Below, piece by piece: positions 7,533-20,084 of a DNA stretch of 64,000 bases. The position numbers were made by a program, and so were the translations under genes. Position 1 is the stretch's first letter, and each line of letters opens with the position of its first letter. The notes beneath the pieces are model-generated. The model was not told the origin of the DNA, searched no databases, and saw only the letters and a list, made by a program, of their open reading frames with translations. Origin of the DNA: Mycobacterium interjectum (lineage in GTDB: Bacteria; Actinomycetota; Actinomycetes; Mycobacteriales; Mycobacteriaceae); NCBI GenBank assembly GCA_002102225.1, contig LQPB01000090.1, positions 124,001 through 188,000 on the forward strand. The letters run 5' to 3'.

Positions 7533-8297
7533 TCAGCTGCCGGTCTTTTCCCGCAGAAACGCGATGTCGTCCTTGCGGCCCTCGTCGGCGGTTTCGCAGA
7601 TGACGGGGGCGTCGGCGGCCTTGACGACCGCGGCGAGCACCTCCGGGTCGATCTGGCCGGTGCCGAAGTTGGCGTGCCGGTCCGCGCCCGAGCCGGCCGC
7701 GTCGCGCGAGTCGTTGCAGTGCACCAGGTCGATGCGGCCGGTCAGCGCCTTGATCCGGTCGACCGCGTCGATCAGCTCCTCACCCGCGGCCCACGCGTGG
7801 CAGGTGTCCAGGCAAAAACCAATGCCCTTGTCCCCGATGCGATCCCACAGCCTGCCGATGGTGTCGAAGTAGCGGGCCATCGCGTGGTCGCCGCCGGCGG
7901 TGTTCTCCAGGTACACCTGCACGTCGGTTTCGAGGTAGTCCAGCGCCTTGACCCAGCGCTCGAAGCCGGCCTCCATGTCGTTGTCGTCGGCGTGGCCGCC
8001 GTGCACGATCACCGCCGTCGCGTTGATCTCCGACGCCGCGTCGCAGGTGTCCTGCAGGATCTTGCGCGACGGGATGCGGATGCGGTTGTTCGCCGAGGCC
8101 ACGTTGATGAGGTACGGCGCGTGGACGTACAGCGGGATGGTCGACGCCTTCAGCGCCTCGGCGTCGTCGCGCGGCTTGGGCTTCTTCCAGCTCTGCGGGT
8201 TGCCGAGGAAGAACTGGACCGCGTCGGCGCCGTCGGCCTGCGCGGCGGCCAGGGGGTCGTCCTGGTGGACGTGCGAACCGATGAGCACGGTGGCCAT
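7533..8297 (-). CDS. end: Endonuclease IV (apurinic/apyrimidinic endonuclease)
   Basis: This 254-residue AP endonuclease of the Nfo family has the expected TIM-barrel motifs with metal ligands: GSHVHQDD at the start, YVHAPYLINVASANN, IVHGGHAD, VYLENTAGG, CLDTCHAWAAG, LVHCNDSRDAAGSGADRHANFGTG and ICETAD near the end. It cuts the DNA backbone 5' to abasic sites in base excision repair. The length is close to the M. tuberculosis enzyme (about 252 aa). It begins 30 bases after the end of the MalT-like ATPase gene, on the same strand, and may be read from that transcript. Confidence 0.97.
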   Translation of the reverse strand: MATVLIGSHVHQDDPLAAAQADGADAVQFFLGNPQSWKKPKPRDDAEALKASTIPLYVHAPYLINVASANNRIRIPSRKILQDTCDAASEINATAVIVHGGHADDNDMEAGFERWVKALDYLETDVQVYLENTAGGDHAMARYFDTIGRLWDRIGDKGIGFCLDTCHAWAAGEELIDAVDRIKALTGRIDLVHCNDSRDAAGSGADRHANFGTGQIDPEVLAAVVKAADAPVICETADEGRKDDIAFLREKTGS

Positions 8298-8327
8298 TGT
8301 AGTGAGCCGCGCCGACGAGGCCGGCTA

Positions 8328-10718
8328 CTAGCCGAGCCCGGCGTCGACGAGCAGCTGCGGCAGCCCGTGTTGGGCGCACAGGGCGCGGACCGCCGCGACG
8401 TGGTCACGCGCGTCATGCGCCGGCCCGGCAGCGGTGAGGGTTTCGGCCAACAGCAGGCGGGCCTGCAGGGCCGCCAGCGGCCGAGCGGTCGGGTCGATTC
8501 CGCCGAGCAGCGCGCCGGCGCGCCGGCACGCCCGGTCCCGGTCGTCGCCGGCGCGGCTGCGCGAGAGCAGCCGGATGCCGGAGGCCTCATCCAGCTCGGC
8601 CGTGATGGTGGCGATGCCGTTGGAGCCGTGAAAGACGCGACGCACGGCCCGCAGCCGGTCGGCCTCCGGCGAGGAAATCGGCAGCTGCAACCTGACCCGT
8701 TCATGGTTGATGGCGGCCGCCAGCCGCGGCAACCCCAACTTGTCGGCCACCGTCATACCGGCGTCGAGGCGACCGGCCGCCGCGTCGCGATTGCCTTGGG
8801 CGGCTTTGACTCTGGCGCTGACGGCGTATTGCGCCACCAGGTAATCGACGGCGCCGGCTTCGGGGCCGAGCCGGTAGCTCTCCTCGAGAAGATCCGCCGC
8901 CTCGGCGAATTCGCCCATCTCGTAGAGCAATTCGCCGAGAAGCGCGCCGGCGTGTCGCGCGGCCTGCGACTCCCGCCCCGCCGCCGCGCCGATGTCGAGT
9001 GCTTTCCGGAAGCTGCGCAGCGCGCGCGGGATGTCGAGCTGGTGTCGGGCGGCAATGCCCTCCCAGCAGCTGTGGTACCCGGCGGCGACTTCCTCGTCGT
9101 ACGGCGCCGCCCATTCCAGGGCCCGATGGACCGCCTCGAAGTCGAAGCGGTAGATGCCCGCGAACGCCGCGACGGTTGCCGCCGCGCTGGGCAGCACCGG
9201 GCGCAGGGTCGTTGGCCTCGATATCACCCGGGCCACCAGATGGGCCAGGCCTTCGACCCGGTCGGCGTTCATGTGGGCCACCGCCCGCAACACGTCGGCC
9301 TCCAGGGTCAGATCCGCCCGCGTCGCCTCGGGCAGATCTGCCCCGGCTATGGCGCCGGCGACGCGGTCGAGTGCGGCCTCGATGGCGGCGGGGCGCTGCA
9401 GCAGGATGTTGGCCGCGGCCACCGACAGGTTCAGCCGTGGCCGCGAATTCACCAGTTGCGGGGGCAGCTTGTCGATGATGCCGAGAAACGTTGTCATGCG
9501 TGCTCGGTTGACCGATCCAATCGTCCGGTCCCGCTCGACGAGGTCGACCGCCCGGGCGGCCTCCCCCGCGGCCAGCGCGTGATCGACGGCATACCCGAGG
9601 TAGCCGTGCTCGGCGAACCAGTCCGAGGCGGTGCGGTGCAGGCGTTTCAGGCGATCGGGGCTGTCTCGCTCGAGCCGGCGCCGCAGGAATTCGGCGAACA
9701 TCTGGTGGTAGCGAAACCACGGCGGGTCATCATCTGTGCGCCGCAGGAACAGGCCGCGTCGCTCGACGTCCTCGAGTACGTCCTGCCCGCCGCCGACCAC
9801 GGCCAGCGCCGATGCGAGCTCCCCGCAGGTCCGTTCGGTGATCGACGTCGCAAAGAGGAACTCGAGCAACTCGGGCTCCAGCGTGGCGAGGACGTTTTCG
9901 GCGAGAAGTTCCCCGATCACCTCGTTGTCGCCTGACATGCGGCGCAGCAGGCCGTCGACCCCGCCCCCCGGGCCCTCGCCGCGCAGCGACAGCCTCGCCA
10001 ACTGCAGGGCGGCGGCCCACCCGTCCGTCGAGGCGGTCAGGGCCGCCACGTCGCTGTCCGCCAATTGCAGCCCGGCAATGTCCTTCAGCAGCGCCTGCGC
10101 CTCGTCGGCATCGAAACGCAGCTTGTCGCAATCGATTTCGACCAGTTCGTCACGAAGTCGCAACTTACTCAACGGCAACCGGGCGCGCGACCAGCTGTTC
10201 ACGATGAATTGCAGGTGATGCGAACCATGGGCGATCAGGTAACGCAGCGCCTCGGTCGTCGCGCTGTGCGATACCCGCTGCCAATCGTCGATCACCAGCG
10301 TGACCGGGGTGCCGTTCCGGTCGATCTCGTCGATCAGCGACGTCAGGACGTAGCGCACCGCCTGCTCCCCGCGGTCTTCAAGGACCTGACCCAACGAGGT
10401 GGCTGAGGCCGCTATGGCGGGATGGACCCGTCGGATCGCCTCGAGCACGTGCGCGAGAAACCACACCACGTTGTTGTCATCGTCATCGACCGTCAACCAG
10501 GCCACCGCCACACCGGAATTGCCCAGTTCGGCCCGCCACTGCTCCACCAGCGTGGTCTTGCCGAACCCCGAGGGCGCATAGATCAGGATCAGCCGTCGAC
10601 GCCCGGCCGCCCGGAGCACGGCCATCAACTTGTGGCGAGTGACCAACGATCGCGCCGCGACCGGGGGGCGGAATTTCGTCGCTGGTGCCGGCGGCGCCTG
10701 TGAAGACAAGTCGCCCAT
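8328..10718 (-). CDS. MalT-like STAND ATPase lacking the LuxR DNA-binding domain
   Basis: This 796-residue protein has the layout of MalT/LAL-type regulators: a P-loop NTPase (Walker A APSGFGKTT at about residues 48-56, Walker B region VTLVIDDWQ), a winged-helix and arm region, and helical repeats of TPR type over the second half. It ends at QLLVDAGLG, just where such proteins enter the C-terminal LuxR helix-turn-helix. No such domain follows before the endonuclease IV gene 30 bases later. It may have lost the domain or act through a partner. It occupies the place where M. tuberculosis has the neutral ceramidase gene Rv0669c on the other strand, so it looks like an accessory replacement. Confidence 0.87.
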   Translation of the reverse strand: MGDLSSQAPPAPATKFRPPVAARSLVTRHKLMAVLRAAGRRRLILIYAPSGFGKTTLVEQWRAELGNSGVAVAWLTVDDDDNNVVWFLAHVLEAIRRVHPAIAASATSLGQVLEDRGEQAVRYVLTSLIDEIDRNGTPVTLVIDDWQRVSHSATTEALRYLIAHGSHHLQFIVNSWSRARLPLSKLRLRDELVEIDCDKLRFDADEAQALLKDIAGLQLADSDVAALTASTDGWAAALQLARLSLRGEGPGGGVDGLLRRMSGDNEVIGELLAENVLATLEPELLEFLFATSITERTCGELASALAVVGGGQDVLEDVERRGLFLRRTDDDPPWFRYHQMFAEFLRRRLERDSPDRLKRLHRTASDWFAEHGYLGYAVDHALAAGEAARAVDLVERDRTIGSVNRARMTTFLGIIDKLPPQLVNSRPRLNLSVAAANILLQRPAAIEAALDRVAGAIAGADLPEATRADLTLEADVLRAVAHMNADRVEGLAHLVARVISRPTTLRPVLPSAAATVAAFAGIYRFDFEAVHRALEWAAPYDEEVAAGYHSCWEGIAARHQLDIPRALRSFRKALDIGAAAGRESQAARHAGALLGELLYEMGEFAEAADLLEESYRLGPEAGAVDYLVAQYAVSARVKAAQGNRDAAAGRLDAGMTVADKLGLPRLAAAINHERVRLQLPISSPEADRLRAVRRVFHGSNGIATITAELDEASGIRLLSRSRAGDDRDRACRRAGALLGGIDPTARPLAALQARLLLAETLTAAGPAHDARDHVAAVRALCAQHGLPQLLVDAGLG

Positions 10719-10815
10719 CGATTCTCACCGTCCTCGACGACAGCAAATGGGGTTGCGCCGCAATTGACATGCCACGATACCGCGAATGCCGCTGGGCCAT
10801 CGTGAGATCGAGGCA

Positions 10816-10860
10816 ACGAAAAAGCCCCGGGCCTGCAGGTGAGGCCCGGGGCTTTTTCGT
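10816..10860. terminator. Strong intrinsic terminator behind rpoC
   Basis: A perfect 19-bp inverted repeat (10816-10834 and 10842-10860) with a 7-base loop has a GC core of GCCCCGGGCCT flanked by A5 and T5 runs. It is a textbook terminator readable in both directions. It ends the rpoB-rpoC transcript before the MalT-like gene. Confidence 0.92.
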
Positions 10861-10870
10861 GACTCGCCGA

Positions 10871-10988
10871 CTAGCGCCGATTGTCCGACTCCTCAGCGGC
10901 GCATAACGCGCCGCATCGTCGTCGAACTAGCGCCGATTGTCCGACTCCTCAGCGGCGCATAACGCGCCGCATCGTCGTCGAACTAGCG
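10871..10988. repeat. 56-bp tandem duplication at the rpoC 3' end
   Basis: Two identical 56-bp units (10871-10926 and 10927-10982) stand head to tail, followed by the first six bases of a third unit (CTAGCG at 10983-10988), which contain the rpoC stop codon. Each unit carries a perfect 7-bp hairpin, GCGGCGC with a 5-base loop (10896-10914 and 10952-10970). The identity of the copies implies a recent slippage or unequal exchange. Confidence 0.95.
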
Positions 10989-13900
10989 GTAGTCGGAGTA
11001 CCCGTAGTCGTCCAGCGGGACGGCGGCCCCGGTGGCCTGGCCGAAGTCCGGGCTGTAGTAGTGATCCTCGTAGGACGGGATCGTGTACGCCGCGGCGCGG
11101 GCCTCCTCGGTGGGCTGCACTTGGATGTTGCGGTACCGGTTGATGCCGGTGCCGGCCGGGATCAGCTTTCCGATGATCACGTTCTCCTTCAGACCGTTGA
11201 GCTTGTCGCTGCGGCAGTTGATCGCCGCGTCGGTCAGCACTCGCGTGGTCTCCTGGAACGACGCCGCGCTCAGCCACGAGTCGGTGGCGAGGCTCGCCTT
11301 CGTGATACCCATCAGCACCGGACGGCCGGCGGCGGGCTCGCCGCCCTCGGCCACCACCCGGCGGTTCTCCGCCTCGAACTCCGCGCGGTCGATCAGCGAG
11401 CCGGGCAGGAACTCCGTCGCGCCCGAGTCGATGATGGTGACGCGGCGCAGCATCTGGCGAACGATCACCTCGATGTGCTTGTCGTGGATCGACACACCCT
11501 GGGCGCGATAGACCTCCTGGACCTCGCGGACCAGGTGGATCTGCACCTCGCGGGGGCCCTGCACGCGCAGCACCTCGTGCGGGTCGGCCGAGCCTTCCAT
11601 CAGCTGCTGGCCCACCTCGACGTGGTCGCCGTCGGACAGCACCCGCTCGGAGCCGTCCTCATGCTTGAACACACGAAGCCGCTGCCGCTTGGAGAGCTTG
11701 TCGTAGACGACTTCCTCGCCGCCGTCGTCGGGAACGATGGTGATCTTGTAGAAGCGCTCACCGTCCTCGAGGCGCACCCGCCCGGTGACGTCGGCGATCG
11801 GCGCCTTGCCGCGTGGCACGCGGGCCTCGAACAGCTCCTGGACCCGGGGCAGACCGCCGGTGATGTCCTCACCGACACCACCCTGGTGGAACGTCCGCAT
11901 GGTCAGCTGCGTGCCCGGCTCACCGATGGACTGGGCCGCGACGATGCCGACGGCCTCGCCGATGTCGACCAGCTTGCCGGTGGCCATCGAGCGCCCGTAG
12001 CAGGTCGCGCACACGCCGGTGCCGGTGGTGCACGTCAGCACCGAGCGCACCTTGACCGACGTGATGCCGGCCGCGAGCAGGGCGTCGATCTCGGGGTCAC
12101 CCAGGTCCTCGCCGCGCGCGACGACGACGTTGCCGGCCTCGTCGACCGCGTCGGTGCCCAAAGTCCGCGCGTACGCCGAGGTTTCGATGTACGGGTCGCG
12201 GATCAGCGTGCCGTCCGGCTGGCGCTCGGCCAGCTCGACGACGATGCCGCGCTCGGTCTGGCAGTCGTGCTCGCGGACGATAACGTCCTGGCTCACGTCC
12301 ACCAGACGGCGGGTCAGGTAACCCGAGTCGGCGGTGCGCAACGCGGTGTCCGCCAAGCCCTTTCGGGCGCCGTGGGTGTTGATGAAGTACTCCAGCACGG
12401 TCAGGCCCTCACGGAAGGACGACTTGACCGGACGCGGGATGAACTCACCCTTCGGGTTGGTCACCAGACCCTTCATGCCGGCCAGCGTTCGCGTCTGGGT
12501 GAAGTTACCCGTGGCGCCCGAGTCGACGATCGTGATGATCGGGTTGTCGGCGGGGTAGTGCTCGCGGAGCGCCTGACCCACCTCGTCGGTGGCTTCCTTC
12601 CAGATCTCGACGAGCGCCTCGTTGCGCTCGTCGTGGTTCAAAGCACCACGCTGGAACTGCTTTTCGACCTTGTCCGCGCGCTCCTCGTACTGGTCGAGGA
12701 TCTCCTTCTTGCGCGGCGGCACCAACACGTCGGCCATCGAGACCGTGACACCGCTGCGGGTCGCCCAGTAGAAGCCGGCGTCCTTGAGCTTGTCGACGGT
12801 CTGCGCGACCACGATCATCGGGTAGCGCTCGGCCAGGTCGTTGATGATGGCGGCCTGCACCTTCTTGTGCATCTGCTTGTTCACGAACGCGTAGCCCACC
12901 GGCAGCAGCTCGTTGAACAGCACCCGGCCCAGCGTGGTCTCGGCCATCCAGGCATCCCCCGGCTGCCAGCCGTTGGCGCCGAACAGCTCGGCCTCGATCT
13001 CGGCCGGCGGACGCAGCTGGGTCAGCCGCACCTTGATCTTGGCGCGCACCGAGAGCAGCCCGCGGTCCGAGGCCATGATCGCCTCGGCCGGCGAGGAGTA
13101 CACGCCGACCTCGGGTTGGTCCTTGGCGGCCGGCGAGTATTCGCCCTTGTCGCCGTCGACCTCGGTGGTCAGGTAGTACAGGCCGGTCACCATGTCCAGT
13201 CGCGGCATGGCCAGCGGGCGGCCCGACGCCGGCGACAGGATGTTGTTGGAGGACAACATCAGGATGCGGGCCTCGGCCTGCGCCTCCGCGCTCAGCGGCA
13301 GGTGCACGGCCATCTGGTCACCGTCGAAGTCGGCGTTGAAGGCCTCACACACCAACGGGTGCAGCTGAATCGCCTTGCCCTCCACCAGCATCGGCTCGAA
13401 GGCCTGGATGCCCAGCCGGTGCAGGGTGGGTGCGCGGTTCAGCAGCACCGGGTGCTCGGCGATGACCTCCTCGAGCACGTCCCACACCTGGGGACGCTGA
13501 CGCTCGACCATCCGCTTGGCGCTCTTGATGTTCTGCGCGTGGTTGAGGTCGACGAGCCGCTTCATCACGAACGGCTTGAACAGCTCCAGCGCCATCAGCT
13601 TGGGCAGGCCGCACTGGTGCAGCTTGAGCTGCGGGCCCACCACGATGACCGAACGGCCGGAGTAGTCGACGCGCTTGCCGAGCAGGTTCTGCCGGAACCG
13701 GCCCTGCTTGCCCTTGAGCAGATCCGACAGCGACTTCAGCGGACGGTTGCCCGGCCCGGTGACCGGACGGCCGCGCCGGCCGTTGTCGAACAGCGCATCC
13801 ACCGACTCCTGCAGCATCCGCTTCTCGTTGTTGACGATGATCTCGGGCGCGCCGAGGTCGATCAGCCTCTTGAGCCGGTTGTTGCGGTTGATCACGCGGC

Positions 13901-14933
13901 GGTACAGGTCGTTGAGGTCGCTGGTCGCGAACCGGCCACCGTCGAGCTGGACCATCGGGCGCAGCTCCGGCGGGATGACCGGGACCGCGTCGAGCACCAT
14001 GCCCATCGGCGAGTTGCCCGACTGCTGGAAGGCGGCGACCACCTTGAGGCGCTTCAGCGCGCGAAGCTTCTTCTGCCCCTTGCCGCTTCGGATGACCTCG
14101 CGCAGGTTCTCGGCCTCGGCGTCGATGTCGAAGTTCTCGATCAGCTTCTGGATCGACTCCGCACCCATGGCGCCGGTGAAGTACTCGCCATAGCGGTCGA
14201 CGATCTCGCGGTACAGGTTCTCGTCGACGATCAGCTGCTTGGGGGCCAGCTTGGTGAAGGTGTTCCAGATGTCCTCCAGCCGGTCCAGCTCGCGCTGGGC
14301 GCGGTCGCGGATCTGGCGCATCTCGCGCTCGCCGCCGTCCCGGACCTTGCGCCGGGCATCGGCCTTGGCGCCCTCGGCCTCCAGCTCGGCCAGGTCGGCC
14401 TCCAGCTTCTGCGCCCGGGCCTCCAGCTCGGCGTCGCGCTGGTCCTCAACGCCCTTGCGCTCCACCATCATTTCGGCCTCGAGCGTGGACAGCTCGTTGT
14501 GCCGCATCTCGGCGTCGACCGACGTGATCACGTACGCCGCGAAGTAGATGATCTTCTCGAGATCCTTCGGGGCGAGGTCGAGCAGGTACCCCAGCCGCGA
14601 CGGCACACCCTTGAAGTACCAGATGTGCGTCACCGGGGCGGCCAGCTCGATGTGTCCCATCCGCTCGCGGCGCACCTTGGCGCGGGTCACCTCGACGCCG
14701 CAGCGCTCACAGATGATGCCCTTGAAGCGGACGCGCTTGTACTTGCCGCAGTAGCACTCCCAGTCGCGAGTCGGTCCGAAGATCTTCTCGCAGAACAGGC
14801 CGTCCTTCTCGGGCTTGAGCGTGCGGTAGTTGATTGTCTCCGGCTTCTTGACCTCGCCGTAAGACCATTGCCGGATGTCCTCCGCGGTGGCCAAGCCGAT
14901 GCGGAGTTCATCGAAGAAGTTGACGTCGAGCAC
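10983..14933 (-). CDS. rpoC: RNA polymerase beta' subunit
   Basis: This 1316-residue beta' subunit matches the M. tuberculosis length I recall. The N-terminal zinc site (Cys-60, 62, 75, 78 in WECYC and CERC), the catalytic motif NADFDGDQM that holds the active-site magnesium, and the C-terminal tail ending DDYGYSDYR are all present. It starts at GTG 14933 behind a purine-rich GGGAG site, 40 bases after rpoB. A coiled-coil, charged segment near residues 150-220 is the usual actinobacterial insertion. Transcription ends at the strong hairpin at 10816-10860. Confidence 0.99.
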   Translation of the reverse strand: MLDVNFFDELRIGLATAEDIRQWSYGEVKKPETINYRTLKPEKDGLFCEKIFGPTRDWECYCGKYKRVRFKGIICERCGVEVTRAKVRRERMGHIELAAPVTHIWYFKGVPSRLGYLLDLAPKDLEKIIYFAAYVITSVDAEMRHNELSTLEAEMMVERKGVEDQRDAELEARAQKLEADLAELEAEGAKADARRKVRDGGEREMRQIRDRAQRELDRLEDIWNTFTKLAPKQLIVDENLYREIVDRYGEYFTGAMGAESIQKLIENFDIDAEAENLREVIRSGKGQKKLRALKRLKVVAAFQQSGNSPMGMVLDAVPVIPPELRPMVQLDGGRFATSDLNDLYRRVINRNNRLKRLIDLGAPEIIVNNEKRMLQESVDALFDNGRRGRPVTGPGNRPLKSLSDLLKGKQGRFRQNLLGKRVDYSGRSVIVVGPQLKLHQCGLPKLMALELFKPFVMKRLVDLNHAQNIKSAKRMVERQRPQVWDVLEEVIAEHPVLLNRAPTLHRLGIQAFEPMLVEGKAIQLHPLVCEAFNADFDGDQMAVHLPLSAEAQAEARILMLSSNNILSPASGRPLAMPRLDMVTGLYYLTTEVDGDKGEYSPAAKDQPEVGVYSSPAEAIMASDRGLLSVRAKIKVRLTQLRPPAEIEAELFGANGWQPGDAWMAETTLGRVLFNELLPVGYAFVNKQMHKKVQAAIINDLAERYPMIVVAQTVDKLKDAGFYWATRSGVTVSMADVLVPPRKKEILDQYEERADKVEKQFQRGALNHDERNEALVEIWKEATDEVGQALREHYPADNPIITIVDSGATGNFTQTRTLAGMKGLVTNPKGEFIPRPVKSSFREGLTVLEYFINTHGARKGLADTALRTADSGYLTRRLVDVSQDVIVREHDCQTERGIVVELAERQPDGTLIRDPYIETSAYARTLGTDAVDEAGNVVVARGEDLGDPEIDALLAAGITSVKVRSVLTCTTGTGVCATCYGRSMATGKLVDIGEAVGIVAAQSIGEPGTQLTMRTFHQGGVGEDITGGLPRVQELFEARVPRGKAPIADVTGRVRLEDGERFYKITIVPDDGGEEVVYDKLSKRQRLRVFKHEDGSERVLSDGDHVEVGQQLMEGSADPHEVLRVQGPREVQIHLVREVQEVYRAQGVSIHDKHIEVIVRQMLRRVTIIDSGATEFLPGSLIDRAEFEAENRRVVAEGGEPAAGRPVLMGITKASLATDSWLSAASFQETTRVLTDAAINCRSDKLNGLKENVIIGKLIPAGTGINRYRNIQVQPTEEARAAAYTIPSYEDHYYSPDFGQATGAAVPLDDYGYSDYR

Positions 14934-14973
14934 GTAACTCCCTTTCCCCTTGCGGGTTTAGTAACTAAGTTGG

Positions 14974-18471
<3,498 letters not shown>

Positions 18472-18904
18472 GATGCATCCTTCCAGCACCTCGTGCGACT
18501 CACGGGAACCGGAAACACCGGCTGCGTTCGCCGCAACAATTTTGTCGGTTTGGCCGGCGAACGATCTGCCCAGATCTCACGCGCACAACTAAATAGCTAA
18601 GCCGCGGGTGGGGGCTCAGGCTAAGACCACAGTGTCAAGTGGTGGGTGAGGTGGGCAGGAAGTAGCCAGCGCAACGTCCAACAATAGCGCAGGCGCGCGC
18701 ATTCCTCAACTACCCATGGCCATCTGCCCAGGGACATCGGCGCTGGCTGGCAAATCGACTTTCCCGTAGGCACATGCTGCCCAACAGAGTGACCCGTTTA
18801 CGCCCCGTCGTCAAGAGGGCGGGGCGGCAAGTTGCGCCGAGTTATCGCAAAATTCTCGGCTGGGCGCCGCCGGGGGTCAGGCCGCCGGGTTTCCCCGCGC
18901 CGCG
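18472..18904. other. Intergenic region between rpoB and mkl
   Basis: This stretch of about 430 bases carries the predicted rpoB promoter and leader. A TTGACA (18633-18638, leftward) is present without a matching -10 box. I see no gene. In M. tuberculosis the corresponding interval holds about eleven genes (Rv0656c-Rv0666), including several toxin-antitoxin pairs; none is visible here. Confidence 0.75.
18681..18709 (-). promoter_or_regulatory. Predicted SigA-type promoter for rpoB-rpoC
   Basis: Read leftward, TTGAGG (18704-18709) and TATTGT (18681-18686) are spaced by 17 bases. The -10 box is identical to that predicted for rpsL. Transcription would begin near 18674 and give a leader of about 200 bases before rpoB. 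Confidence 0.62.
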
Positions 18905-19915
18905 CTACCCGCCGAACTCGTTCGCCCGGTACTTGTGGGTGCCCTCGAGGTCGTCGAGGATCGCCGCCTGGGCCTTCTTGGGCAGCGTGTGCAGGATTTC
19001 GCGCACCCGCGCCTGGCGCCGCGCGACGGCTTTGCGCTCGGGCATCCCCGGCGTCGCGACGATCTGCGGCGGCACGCCCTCGATTTCCTCGACGCCGCCA
19101 TCGCGGTGACCCGCGTCGAGCAGCGCCTGCTCTTCGGCCATGGTCGCCTCGTCCTTTTCCTCGGACATGCCGATCGGCCCGATCCGGCGGCCGTTGAGGA
19201 ACTGCCGCACCACCGGCTCGTCGCTGGTCAGCAGCACCTCGCGCGGACCGAACATGACCAGTTTGCGGCGGAACAACATGCCCATGTTGTCCGGCACGGT
19301 GCGGGCGATGTTGATGTTGTGCGTCACGATCAGGACGGTGGCGTCGATCTGGGCGTTGATGTCGAGGATCAGCTGGCTCAGGTAGGCGGTACGGACCGGG
19401 TCCAGACCGGAGTCGGGCTCGTCGCACAGGATGATCTGCGGGTCCATCACCAGGGCGCGGGCCAGGCTGGCGCGCTTGCGCATACCGCCGGAGATCTCAC
19501 CGGGGAACTTCTTCTCGTCGCCGCCCAGGCCCACCAGGCTCAGCTTCTCCATGACGATGTCACGGATCTCGCTTTCCTTCTTCTTGGTGTGCTCGCGCAG
19601 CGGGAACGCCGCGTTGTCGAACAGGTTCATCGAGCCGAACAGCGCGCCGTCCTGGAACATCACGCCGAACAGCGTGCGGATCTCGTACAGCTCCTTGGCC
19701 GAGCACTCGAGGATGTCGGTGCCGTCGATCATGATCGAGCCGCGCTCCGGCCGCAGCAGGCCGATGAGGGACTTCAGGAACACCGATTTGCCGGTACCCG
19801 ACGGCCCCAGCAGGACGCTGACCTCGCCGCTGGGGATATCCAACGACACGTCTTCCCAGATTCTCGAGGGACCGAAGGACTTGGTCAGTCCCCTCACCTC
19901 GATAGCGACGCCCAT
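18905..19915 (-). CDS. mkl: ABC transporter ATPase Mkl/MceG for Mce lipid importers
   Basis: This 336-residue ATPase is the shared motor for mycobacterial Mce complexes, which import fatty acids and sterols. Walker A is GPSGTGKS (residues 37-44), the signature is SGGMRKR, Walker B is ILCDEPDSGLDP and the switch His is in VTHN. A C-terminal extension of roughly 90 residues after the ABC fold, ending in HKYRANEFGG, is typical of MceG. I chose ATG 19915 because AAGGA stands six bases upstream; GTG 19975 would add 20 residues, close to the annotated Rv0655. A mce operon lies at the other end of this window. Confidence 0.95.
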   Translation of the reverse strand: MGVAIEVRGLTKSFGPSRIWEDVSLDIPSGEVSVLLGPSGTGKSVFLKSLIGLLRPERGSIMIDGTDILECSAKELYEIRTLFGVMFQDGALFGSMNLFDNAAFPLREHTKKKESEIRDIVMEKLSLVGLGGDEKKFPGEISGGMRKRASLARALVMDPQIILCDEPDSGLDPVRTAYLSQLILDINAQIDATVLIVTHNINIARTVPDNMGMLFRRKLVMFGPREVLLTSDEPVVRQFLNGRRIGPIGMSEEKDEATMAEEQALLDAGHRDGGVEEIEGVPPQIVATPGMPERKAVARRQARVREILHTLPKKAQAAILDDLEGTHKYRANEFGG

Positions 19916-20084
19916 GGGAGATCCTTCCGTCGACGCTTGTGCCCGCCACCTGCCCTTTTCTGTGGCATGAGTCACTGTAGCGCACGCTCGTGGGACCGCA
20001 TCAGGGTTGGACGGCACCGCCGGCAAAAATTGGCCGACCTGATATCGGAGCGCCCGTTGCCGGTGGGCGTTATTGACGCGGGTG

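Noticed and set aside
10871..10988. CRISPR-like repeat
   Set aside because: Only two direct copies with no unique spacers between them and no cas genes; it is a simple tandem duplication.
18633..18638. Perfect TTGACA upstream of rpoB as main promoter
   Set aside because: No -10 box at 16-19 bases; the TTGAGG/TATTGT pair further upstream is better.
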